The notes beneath the pieces are model-generated. The model worked only from the letters and a program-made list of their open reading frames with translations. It did no database searches and was not told the DNA's origin. From Anaerolineae bacterium (GTDB lineage: Bacteria; Chloroflexota; Anaerolineae; Promineifilales; Promineifilaceae): a DNA stretch of 64,000 bases. A program made the position numbers and the translations under genes. Location: contig JAUIAP010000005.1 in assembly GCA_030425205.1 (NCBI GenBank), positions 1 through 64,000 on the forward strand. Direction: 5' to 3'. Below, piece by piece: positions 51,466 through 60,200 of the stretch (position 1 is its first letter; every line of letters begins with the position of its first letter).

Positions 51466-53739
51466 GTGATGACACAATTAAATCTACGCCCCGCACAAGC
51501 TGAAATCCTCAAATACGAATCAGGCCGCATGGCAGTCTCAGCCGTTCCCGGCAGTGGCAAGACATTTACGTTGTCTACACTGGCGGCACAGCTAATTGCT
51601 GGTGGCAAAATTGAACCGACGGCGGGACAACAAATTCTGATCGTCACCTATCTGAACGCCAGTGCCGAGAATTTCAAGACGCGCTTGCGCCAAATGTTGG
51701 TGGCGCAAGAGTTGCCACCGATTGGGTTTGATGCACGCACGTTGCACAGCATGTCACTCGAAATCATCAAGCTGATGCATGGGGACACACTTTCTCTGCC
51801 CGCGGTGATTGATGAGGGGCAAGCGACGGGATTTCTCTCGCGGGCGATTGATTTGTGGCGCGAGATGAATTCTGAGCAATGGGAGGCGTTCTTGCCCGAC
51901 CAATCGCCGCAGATGCGTGTGCGCTGGCGCGGTGTCGTTGAAAAGACGGCCAAGGCATTTATCCGCACGGCAAAAAATGCACGTTATCAGCCGCAGGAAA
52001 TTGTGGATAAGGTAGCAACGCAGGAGAACAGTGCGGAGTGGCAATTTACGAAGATGTTTGCCGAAATTTACGACCGCTACCAGACAATTTTGAAGCGACA
52101 GGGTGCGCTCGATTATGACGATCAGGTTTGGGAAGCGGTCAATTACTTAGAGCAAAACCCTGAACTGGCGGAGCATCTGCGCTTTCGCTGGCCTTACGTC
52201 TTAGAGGATGAGGCGCAGGACAGTGTGCCGTTGCAGGAGGATTTGCTGGGGATTCTGACGGGAGAAAATGGCAACTGGGTGCGCGTTGGTGATCCCAATC
52301 AGGCGATCACAACGACGTTTACATCGGCCGATCCTGCATTCCTCATCAACTTCCTGCAAAAAGAAGATGTAACTGCGCTCCCCCTTCCCAATTCTGGCCG
52401 TAACGCGCCTATTATTCTCGAAACGGCCAATAAACTCGTTGATTGGGTTGTGCAAAATCATCCCGTTCCAGAGGTACAGAAAACGGCATTTTTGCAACAG
52501 CATATTCGGCCGACGCCGACAGGTGACGCCCAACCCAACCCGCTCGACACAGAAGCCAACGTTCGCATCAAGGTTTACAAGCATCGTGAACAAGAAGAGA
52601 TCCCCGAGGTTGTCCGTCTCGCGCAACGGTACGTGAAGAAATTCCCTGATCGCACCTGCGCGATTCTCGTTCCCACCAATAACGTGGGGCATTCGCTAAT
52701 CGAAACGCTCGATGAGTTCGGCATTCAGAATTATGATAGCTTGTTGCGCGGTGGCTTGCGCGAACGACAAATTGCAGCCGCTCTGCACGCGCTGCTGGCC
52801 CTGCTTGCCGACCCACTGCGCAAGCGTAATCTCAAAGAGGCGTTCGATGCACTGCGCGAAATCGAACACCCAGCTGCACGCGACGAACTCGATAACCTCG
52901 ACCGTTTTCACGCCCTGCTCTTGAGCGTTCAGCGCGTCGAATCACTGCTTTATCCCGCACACTACGACGAATTTATCGACTCGTTGCCACGCGGCATTGC
53001 CGTTGAAGAAGATCTAGCGCAGTTGGAGAAGTTCACCACGTTCCTGCGCCAAATTTTTGGGTTGCGTTCATTGCCGATCGACGCGCTGGCGATGCAGTTG
53101 GGGGATGCCCTTTTTGTCGCTGGCAGCGAATTCAACGAAAGCGACTTGGCGATCTCCTATCAACTCGCACAGGCGTTACGCAGTTGGCAAGATCTGGAGC
53201 CAGAGAAACGACTGCCCGATCTGGTCGCGGAGTTGGAGACAGTCGCAACGGGACGACGCACGCTCAACATCAGCAGCGGCAGTGATGATGGATTTGAACC
53301 ACGTGCTGGACGGATTACGCTGGCCACTCAACATGGATCAAAGGGGCTTGAGTTTGATGCGGTCTTTATGATCGGCATCGACAATGGCTGGATTCCGAAC
53401 GATCTAACGGCCTATTTTATGGGCGTCTATGACTTTGTGGGGGGTGATCCACAAGCACAGGCAAAGGCTGAACTGCATTACCTGATGGAAGGGGATGCGG
53501 GCGGTTATGTTGGACGCACACCTACAGAATCAGCTCATATCGAAGTGATCGGCGAACGGTTGCGCTTGCTCTATGTCGGCATCACGCGGGCGAAACGCTT
53601 CTTGCAAATCAGCCGCAGCCGCTATGTACGAACGTACAGCGGACAGGACAAATCGGCAGAATCGGCCGAAGTTGTCGGCATCCTTTACCATTTCCTCGAA
53701 AAATACAAACAATCCCACGCTGTCGGCACAGCTCGCTGA
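51466..53739 (+). CDS. UvrD/Rep-type superfamily I DNA helicase
   Basis: A 757-residue ATP-dependent helicase. Walker A is VPGSGKT at 27-33, motif II is EDEAQD, motif III is VGDPNQAI, motif V HGSKGLEFD and motif VI LLYVGITRAKR. These are the order and spacing of UvrD/PcrA/AddA-like enzymes. It is slightly long, and no nuclease motif is evident. It begins with GTG (or the next ATG) six nt after a TATAAT. Role in repair or replication restart is inferred from the family. Confidence 0.88.
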   Translation: MMTQLNLRPAQAEILKYESGRMAVSAVPGSGKTFTLSTLAAQLIAGGKIEPTAGQQILIVTYLNASAENFKTRLRQMLVAQELPPIGFDARTLHSMSLEIIKLMHGDTLSLPAVIDEGQATGFLSRAIDLWREMNSEQWEAFLPDQSPQMRVRWRGVVEKTAKAFIRTAKNARYQPQEIVDKVATQENSAEWQFTKMFAEIYDRYQTILKRQGALDYDDQVWEAVNYLEQNPELAEHLRFRWPYVLEDEAQDSVPLQEDLLGILTGENGNWVRVGDPNQAITTTFTSADPAFLINFLQKEDVTALPLPNSGRNAPIILETANKLVDWVVQNHPVPEVQKTAFLQQHIRPTPTGDAQPNPLDTEANVRIKVYKHREQEEIPEVVRLAQRYVKKFPDRTCAILVPTNNVGHSLIETLDEFGIQNYDSLLRGGLRERQIAAALHALLALLADPLRKRNLKEAFDALREIEHPAARDELDNLDRFHALLLSVQRVESLLYPAHYDEFIDSLPRGIAVEEDLAQLEKFTTFLRQIFGLRSLPIDALAMQLGDALFVAGSEFNESDLAISYQLAQALRSWQDLEPEKRLPDLVAELETVATGRRTLNISSGSDDGFEPRAGRITLATQHGSKGLEFDAVFMIGIDNGWIPNDLTAYFMGVYDFVGGDPQAQAKAELHYLMEGDAGGYVGRTPTESAHIEVIGERLRLLYVGITRAKRFLQISRSRYVRTYSGQDKSAESAEVVGILYHFLEKYKQSHAVGTAR

Positions 53740-53845
53740 AAGAAATACTGTAGAAAATCGAATAGTTCGGTAAACTAATAGAACGCGACTAACGCAATGG
53801 ATCGCGTCCTGAATAAAAATCACTACCAAAGGAGCAGGTATATTT

Positions 53846-55732
53846 ATGCAAGGTGAAGTTTATTACCCCTCAGAAGAAGTTATTGCACAAGCCAACGTGC
53901 CAAATTACCAGGCGTTGCGAGACGAGGCATTGGCCGACCCCGTCGCCTATTGGGACGCACGGGCAAAAGAGATGGTTGATTGGTATGAGCCATACGAGCA
54001 GGTATTAGATGACTCGGACAAGCCGTTTTACAAGTGGTTTGTTGGTGGCAAGACAAACATGGTGCATAACGCCATTGACCGCCATGTTGCAGGCGGCAAG
54101 GCGGACAAATTGGCGATCATTTGGGAGGGTGAACCCGGTGACAAGCGCACCTTCACCTATGCCCAAGTGGACAAAGAAGTTTCTAAGTTTGCCAACGTGC
54201 TAAAAGCGAAAGGGATCGGCAAAGGGGATACCGTCACCATTTATATGGGGCGCATTCCCGAAACGGTCTTTGCGATGTTGGCGGTGGTCAAAATCGGGGC
54301 GATTCACAGTGTTGTCTACGGTGGCTTTAGCGCACAGGCACTCGCCAGCCGCGCCAATGACGCACAAAGTCGCGTGCTGTTGACGTGTGATGGGGCGTGG
54401 CTGCGTGGCAAGACGGTCAACCTCAAAGATATTGCCGATGAAGCGTTGGCGATGGAAGAGGCAAGCGTCGTCGAGGACGTGATTGTCGTGAAGCGCACCG
54501 AGCAGGCTGTCAATATGGTGGAAGGGCGTGACCATTGGTATCACGATCTCTACGCAGAAGTGGGCGATATATGTGAGACCGAGATCATGGACGCGGAAGA
54601 CCCGATGTTTATCCTCTATACGAGCGGTACGACCGGTCGGCCGAAAGGCGTGCTGCACACCTGTGGTGGCTATCAAGTCTACACGGCGACAACGCTCAAA
54701 TATGTGATGGACATCAAAGATGATGATATTTGGTGGTGCGCGGCCGATCCCGGTTGGATCACGGGGCATAGCTACATCGTCTATTCACCGCTGCTGCTCG
54801 GCGCGACGGGCTTCATCTACGAAGGTGCGCCGACCCATCCCGACGCCGGTCGTTGGTGGCGACTGATCGAAGAATACAAAATCACCCATTTGTACACGGC
54901 GCCGACGGCGATTCGTGGTCTGATGCGCTTTGGGGAGGAGCATCCTAACAAGAGTGACCTGAGTTCCCTGCGCTTGCTGGGATCGGTCGGTGAGCCGATC
55001 AACCCCGAGGCGTGGAAGTGGTTCTACAGCGTGATTGGTGGGGAGCGTTGCCCGATCATGGACACATGGTGGCAGACGGAGACGGGCGGTTTCATGATCA
55101 CGCCCACGCCCGTTGTGCCGCTCAAGCCGGGCAGCGGCACCAAGCCGTTCACGGGCATCGACGCAGACGTCGTACGGGTCGATGGGACGAGCTGTGATGC
55201 GAATGAGGATGGTTATTTGGTCGTCAAAAGCCCATGGCCGGGCATGGCGCGCACGGTCTGGGGAGATCCCCAACGCTATCAAGATGTCTACTGGTCGGAA
55301 TTTGCTGATCAGGGTTGGTATTTCACAGGTGACAGCGCGAAGAAAGATGAAGATGGCTACTTTTGGATTATCGGCCGAATGGACGACGTGATCAAAGTGT
55401 CAGGCTATCGATTGGGAACGGCAGAAGTGGAAAGCGCAATAGGCAGCCATGACGATGTTGCTGAAGCGGCGTGTATCGGCGTGCCGGATGAACTGCGCGG
55501 CAACGTGATTCACGCTTATGTCATTTTGTTGGAAGGCAAAGTGGGCAATGATGCGCTTGAACAAGAGCTGAAAGATCACGTCGGCAAGGTGGTTGGCCCG
55601 ATTGCCAAACCGACCAAAGTCACCTTTGTAGACAGCTTGCCCAAGACGCGCAGCGGCAAAATTATGCGCCGTCTGCTCAAGGCGGAAGTGATGGGCAAAC
55701 CGTTGGGCGATACGAGTACGTTGGCGGATTAG
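53846..55732 (+). CDS. acs: Acetyl-CoA synthetase (AMP-forming)
   Basis: Activates acetate to acetyl-CoA through acetyl-AMP. The 628-residue protein has the P-loop YTSGTTGRPKG, the DTWWQTETGG acyl pocket, the hinge GRMDDVIKVSGYRLG and the C-terminal acetylatable lysine in PKTRSGKIMRRL. AAAGGAG lies about 11 nt before the ATG. It may assimilate acetate from fermentation. A nested inverted-repeat element follows its stop. Confidence 0.95.
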   Translation: MQGEVYYPSEEVIAQANVPNYQALRDEALADPVAYWDARAKEMVDWYEPYEQVLDDSDKPFYKWFVGGKTNMVHNAIDRHVAGGKADKLAIIWEGEPGDKRTFTYAQVDKEVSKFANVLKAKGIGKGDTVTIYMGRIPETVFAMLAVVKIGAIHSVVYGGFSAQALASRANDAQSRVLLTCDGAWLRGKTVNLKDIADEALAMEEASVVEDVIVVKRTEQAVNMVEGRDHWYHDLYAEVGDICETEIMDAEDPMFILYTSGTTGRPKGVLHTCGGYQVYTATTLKYVMDIKDDDIWWCAADPGWITGHSYIVYSPLLLGATGFIYEGAPTHPDAGRWWRLIEEYKITHLYTAPTAIRGLMRFGEEHPNKSDLSSLRLLGSVGEPINPEAWKWFYSVIGGERCPIMDTWWQTETGGFMITPTPVVPLKPGSGTKPFTGIDADVVRVDGTSCDANEDGYLVVKSPWPGMARTVWGDPQRYQDVYWSEFADQGWYFTGDSAKKDEDGYFWIIGRMDDVIKVSGYRLGTAEVESAIGSHDDVAEAACIGVPDELRGNVIHAYVILLEGKVGNDALEQELKDHVGKVVGPIAKPTKVTFVDSLPKTRSGKIMRRLLKAEVMGKPLGDTSTLAD

Positions 55733-55739
55733 CTCATGT

Positions 55740-55874
55740 AGAGATTCCATAGAGTTAGTGTTACGAAGTTTTCGCCACGATGCCAAACGTGGTGCGTGGT
55801 GCGTGAAGTAGATACGCACTACGCACCACGCACTAAGGCTGAGAAAACCTAAAGACACTAACTATGGAATCTCT
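55740..55874. repeat. 135-bp nested inverted-repeat element
   Basis: Outer arms AGAGATTCCATAG (55740-55752) and CTATGGAATCTCT (55862-55874) are exact complements and extend inward imperfectly through TTAGTGT. Inner arms GTGCGTGGTGCGT (55792-55804) and ACGCACCACGCAC (55821-55833) are a perfect 13-bp inverted repeat. It fills the gap between the stops of acs and the FmdB gene. The form is like a small non-coding mobile or REP element. The inner core is shared with 37253-37302. Confidence 0.65.
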
Positions 55875-55875
55875 T

Positions 55876-56256
55876 TTACATAAAATCTTCCCCACCAGCC
55901 GCCAAATCTGGCATTGCCGCTTCGATGTCGTCCGGTGACTGTCCTTTTTCAAGCCGATCAACAACCTCCCCAAACTCATCGTCAAGCGGCTCCCCCATTT
56001 CGCCACTCATTTGACGCATAAACTTGCCAAGTGCTTTCGGGTCTTCGCTTTCAAGCGCGGCAAGCGTGCTTTCATCCATCATGCTATCCATGCGGCTATC
56101 TTCTGACTTCGCCACAACGACGCGCTTGATGCGTCGCTTGAGGTTCGGGCTTCCACAACGTTTACAGTCGGGATCGGCCGAATCATATTCGCTAAATGAA
56201 AAGAAATAGCGATTTAACTGTTCACAATCTTCACAGCGGTATTCATAATAAGGCAT
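55876..56256 (-). CDS. FmdB-family zinc-ribbon protein
   Basis: A 126-residue protein. The N-terminal zinc ribbon has C8, C11, C31 and C34 with the MPYYEYRCEDC start typical of FmdB. The rest is an acidic, Met-rich helical tail. FmdB was proposed as a regulator of formamidase genes, but most family members are uncharacterised. AGGA lies about 11 nt before the ATG. It is divergent from gmk. Confidence 0.8.
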   Translation of the reverse strand: MPYYEYRCEDCEQLNRYFFSFSEYDSADPDCKRCGSPNLKRRIKRVVVAKSEDSRMDSMMDESTLAALESEDPKALGKFMRQMSGEMGEPLDDEFGEVVDRLEKGQSPDDIEAAMPDLAAGGEDFM

Positions 56257-56319
56257 CGTTTTTGGTTCCTGTTACAATTCCGCTCTAATTTTAACCAACA
56301 GGTAACGAGAGGAGCAACT

Positions 56320-56940
56320 GTGACCAACCCACTATATGATCGTCCACAGCACCCCGTCTTGATCGTCATCGCTGGCCCCTCTGGTGTCGGCAAAGACACA
56401 ATTGCCCGACGGCTAATTGCGCGTAACCCCGATAATTTCTACTTTGTTGTGACTGCCACGACACGTCCCCCACGCGCTGGCGAAGAGGATGGCGTCGACT
56501 ATTTTTTTGTCACCAACGATGAATTTGCAAAGATGATCGATCAAGATGATCTGCTCGAATGGGCAATTGTCTACAACGATTACAAGGGTGTGCCAAAACA
56601 GCAAATTCGGGATGCACTTGCCAGCGGCCGTGATGTCGTCATGCGCGTTGATGTTCAAGGTGCGGCCACAATACGTAAGCTAATTCCAGATGCACTGCTC
56701 GTATTTTTATCGGCCGAATCTGAATCCACCCTCGACACCCGGCTCCGCGAAAGACGTTCTGAATCGGATGATCAACTCAGCCTGCGGATCGCTACTGCCC
56801 GCAAAGAGATGCGCCGCATCGATGAATTTGACTACTTTGTTGTCAATCGCCAGACTGAGCAAGAAGAAGCTGTCGAAACATTGATGGCGATTATCCGTGC
56901 AGAACGCCACAAAACAGGCCGTAAACCGATCCAACTATAG
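56320..56940 (+). CDS. gmk: Guanylate kinase
   Basis: Phosphorylates GMP to GDP. The 206-residue protein has the P-loop GPSGVGKDT at 19-27 (Asp replaces the usual Ser), TTRPPRAGEEDGVDYFF for GMP binding and the DVQGAA block. The start is GTG, with AGAGGAG about 6 nt upstream. The usual downstream rpoZ is absent. Confidence 0.93.
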   Translation: MTNPLYDRPQHPVLIVIAGPSGVGKDTIARRLIARNPDNFYFVVTATTRPPRAGEEDGVDYFFVTNDEFAKMIDQDDLLEWAIVYNDYKGVPKQQIRDALASGRDVVMRVDVQGAATIRKLIPDALLVFLSAESESTLDTRLRERRSESDDQLSLRIATARKEMRRIDEFDYFVVNRQTEQEEAVETLMAIIRAERHKTGRKPIQL

Positions 56941-56982
56941 CTTTCAAAAAACGTTACAACTTCGTTCAATTTGAAAATCGCC

Positions 56983-57010
56983 TTGACGAAAGTTGTCATC
57001 AGGTTAAAAT
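56983..57010 (+). promoter_or_regulatory. Promoter of the giant subtilase gene
   Basis: TTGACG (56983-56988) and TAAAAT (57005-57010) are separated by 16 bp. The inferred leader is about 195 nt, AT-rich, and holds no other recognisable feature. Confidence 0.55.
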
Positions 57011-57213
57011 TAACGCGAGATGAGTCAGAAATGCAAACTAACCAACACTGTAGGTATGCCATAATTGTTGAACACTCATCCCCGAAGTAACAGAATGCAA
57101 CTCATCAAAACAGTGATTTCAAACACACAGAAAAATCTGGCAATGGTTAGTAATTGCAAACACCCCAATAACCTATTCGACTTAGAAACATTTAATTCCA
57201 TGGAGGAAAGTAA

Positions 57214-60200
57214 GTGATGCGAATGAATAGACGCTATGTTTTTGCTTTGGCAGTAAGTTGTCTCTTATTGCTAACCTTCTCGCTGGTATCTGCTCAATCG
57301 AGCGTAACCGCGGGTTTGAGTTCATCCAAAGGTGTACAGGATTCTGTAGACCGCTATCTCGTTCAGTTAAACGACGCTCCTGCCGCCTTGTATGACGGTG
57401 GTGTGCGCAATTTAGCTGGCACCAGTGCAACCGCAACTGGAACTGCAAAGTTCCAAGGTTACACGCCTGCTGTTGAAGCTTATGCAAGCTATCTTTCTTC
57501 TCAGCAAAGCGCGGTTCAAAATTCGGCCGAAGCACTGCTTGGTCGCGCGCTAGAAGTACCCTATAACTACTTCTATGCTGTAAACGGTTTTGCGACCTTC
57601 TTAACCCCAGAGGAAGCTCGTCTTTTGGGTCGTTTGGACGGCGTTGAAGCTGTCGCACCGCTCCCTGATCAAGAACTGCACACAGACCGCGGCCCACAAT
57701 GGATTGGCTCGACCGCCCTCCAAAATGGTACAGGTCCCGGTGGACACACGGCAGACGGTGAAGGAACGGTCATTGGTATCATTGACACGGGTCTCAACAT
57801 GCTCAATGAAACCCATCCGTCATTTGCTGACATTGGAAGCGATGGCTACGACCACACCAATCCACTTGGTGCAGGCGTCTATCGTGGCTGGTGTAATCCC
57901 GCCGATCCCAACTACGATGCAAATTTGCAGTGTAATGATAAAGTGATTGGTGCATACGATTTTGCTGGTACGTCACCTGACGATGTGGATGGACATGGTT
58001 CCCACGTTGGTAGTACGGCGGCAGGCAATTATGTTGATGGTTCAACGATCAACGCGCCAACGACTGAACTCACCAAAGACATCAGCGGTGTGGCTCCCCA
58101 TGCAAATATCATCATCTATGGTGTAGAAGGGGATGACGGTAGCTGCTGCAATGGTGGCGCGCTTATTGCTGCAATTGACCAAATTACGCAAGATGCTGAT
58201 ATCGTCGATGGTCTCAACTACTCAATTGGTGGTGGCGACTATAGCCCATGGACAGCGGGCGGAAGCCCACTCGCGTTCTTGAGCGCAGTTGAAGCTGGTC
58301 TTCTTGTTGTAACTTCAGCTGGTAACGGCGGTCCCGGTCCACAGACGCTCGGTTCTCCCGGTAATTCACCTTGGATGCTGGCTGTCGGTGCAACGACTCA
58401 TGATCGTATTGTCTCCAACGAGCTTGTTGATATTACAGACGGCACAGACACCCTTGCAGATATTGAAGGTCAAGGCTTCACTGCTGGTCATGGCCCTGCG
58501 GAACTGATCTACGCTGGCGATGTTCCTTCTGATGAAACGGGAACACCAGAGCTTTGCGGTGTTGGTGCGTTGGGTGACTTCAACTCTCCATGGCCTGCAG
58601 GCACATTTGATGGTGAAATCGTCGTTTGTCGTCGCGGGACTTTCGGACGTGTTGAGAAAGGCGCTAACGTACTCGCTGCGGGTGCAGGTGGCTTTATTCT
58701 CGTGGACAATGGCGCAGGCGTCAGCAATGATGCGCATGTATTGCCAGGTCTTCACGTTACGCAAGCCGATGGTGATGTCTTGATTCAGTACATTCAGGCC
58801 AATGCCGCTGATAATCCAATGGGAACCATTACTGGTTCAACCTATCTTGTTGCTGATGAATATGGCGACATTATGGGTGGATTCAGCTCACGCGGACCAA
58901 ACACCCAAGTTAGCGTCATTAAACCAGACGTTGCTGCTCCCGGTGTTTCAATCTGGGCGGCTTATGCTGATGATGGTGATCAGGGCAACGGCCCCGAATT
59001 TGGTTTCCTCAGTGGTACTTCAATGGCAAGTCCACACACCGCAGGTGCAGCCGCACTTGTCCGTTCTGTAAACCCAACTTGGACACCGCTAGAAGTTTAT
59101 TCTGCTCTGATGATGTCGGCGAATCAAGATATTGTCAAAGAAGATGGAACGACCCCTGCTGATGCATTCGATATTGGTGGTGGACGTATTCAAGTTGATA
59201 GCGCGGCTAATTCTTACCTCGTACTGGATGAATCAGCAGATGACTTCCTCGCAGCCGATCCAGCAAATGGTGGCGATCCATCTGCGCTGAACCTTGCGTC
59301 GATGTCACAAGCTGCTTGTTTGTTCTCATGTTCTTGGACACGTACCGTTCGTGCAACCAATGATATTGCGACGACATGGGATTTGTCAGTTACCGGTTTG
59401 ACTGGTTATGACGTAACCATTACGCCAGCAACATTCACATTGACACAGACAGGGCAAACCGCAACGTTTACAGTTGAGGCAACTGTCGATACGGCAGAAA
59501 ATGGTGTCTTTGAGTTTGGTACTTTGGTGATGGCGCCAACGCCACGTGATGGCTCGCAGGCGCATGGCTTACACATGGCAATGGCCGTTCAAGCCGCTAG
59601 TGCTGAATTGCCTGATGTTGTAACAATCCAAGACGACGATACAAGCGGTACCGAGACTGTTAGTGGCCTTCGCACTGTCGCAGTTGCCGATGCAACCTAT
59701 CCAGTTCAAGGTTTAGACCAAGGTACGCCTACGGATATGACATTGGTGCAAGATCCGACAGATGGTGACCCATACGATGGCGGAGATGGTGTTGAATTCA
59801 TCACCGTAAACGTTGGGGCAGACTCTTTGCGTCTCGTTGCCGAGATTACATCAGCAACCGCTCCCGACATTGATCTCTTTGTTGGTACAGGCGACACGCC
59901 AAGTGCAGCGACACAAGTTTGTGCCAGCACAACCCCAACTGCAGATGAATACTGTAATGTGACAGGTGATGACCTCACCGCTGGCACATGGTGGATTCTT
60001 GTACAAAACTGGGCTGCATCCGATGCTGCATCCGATGCTGTCACATTGATGAGCGCAGTCGTTGAACCTGGCGCTGACGGTAACATGACGGCGACAGGAC
60101 CTGCATCAATCGGAGCTGGAGAAGAGTTCAGCATTGATTTAGCTTACAATGTGCCAGGGGCGACCGCAGGTGATCGTTTCTATGGTGCAGTCTATGTCCT

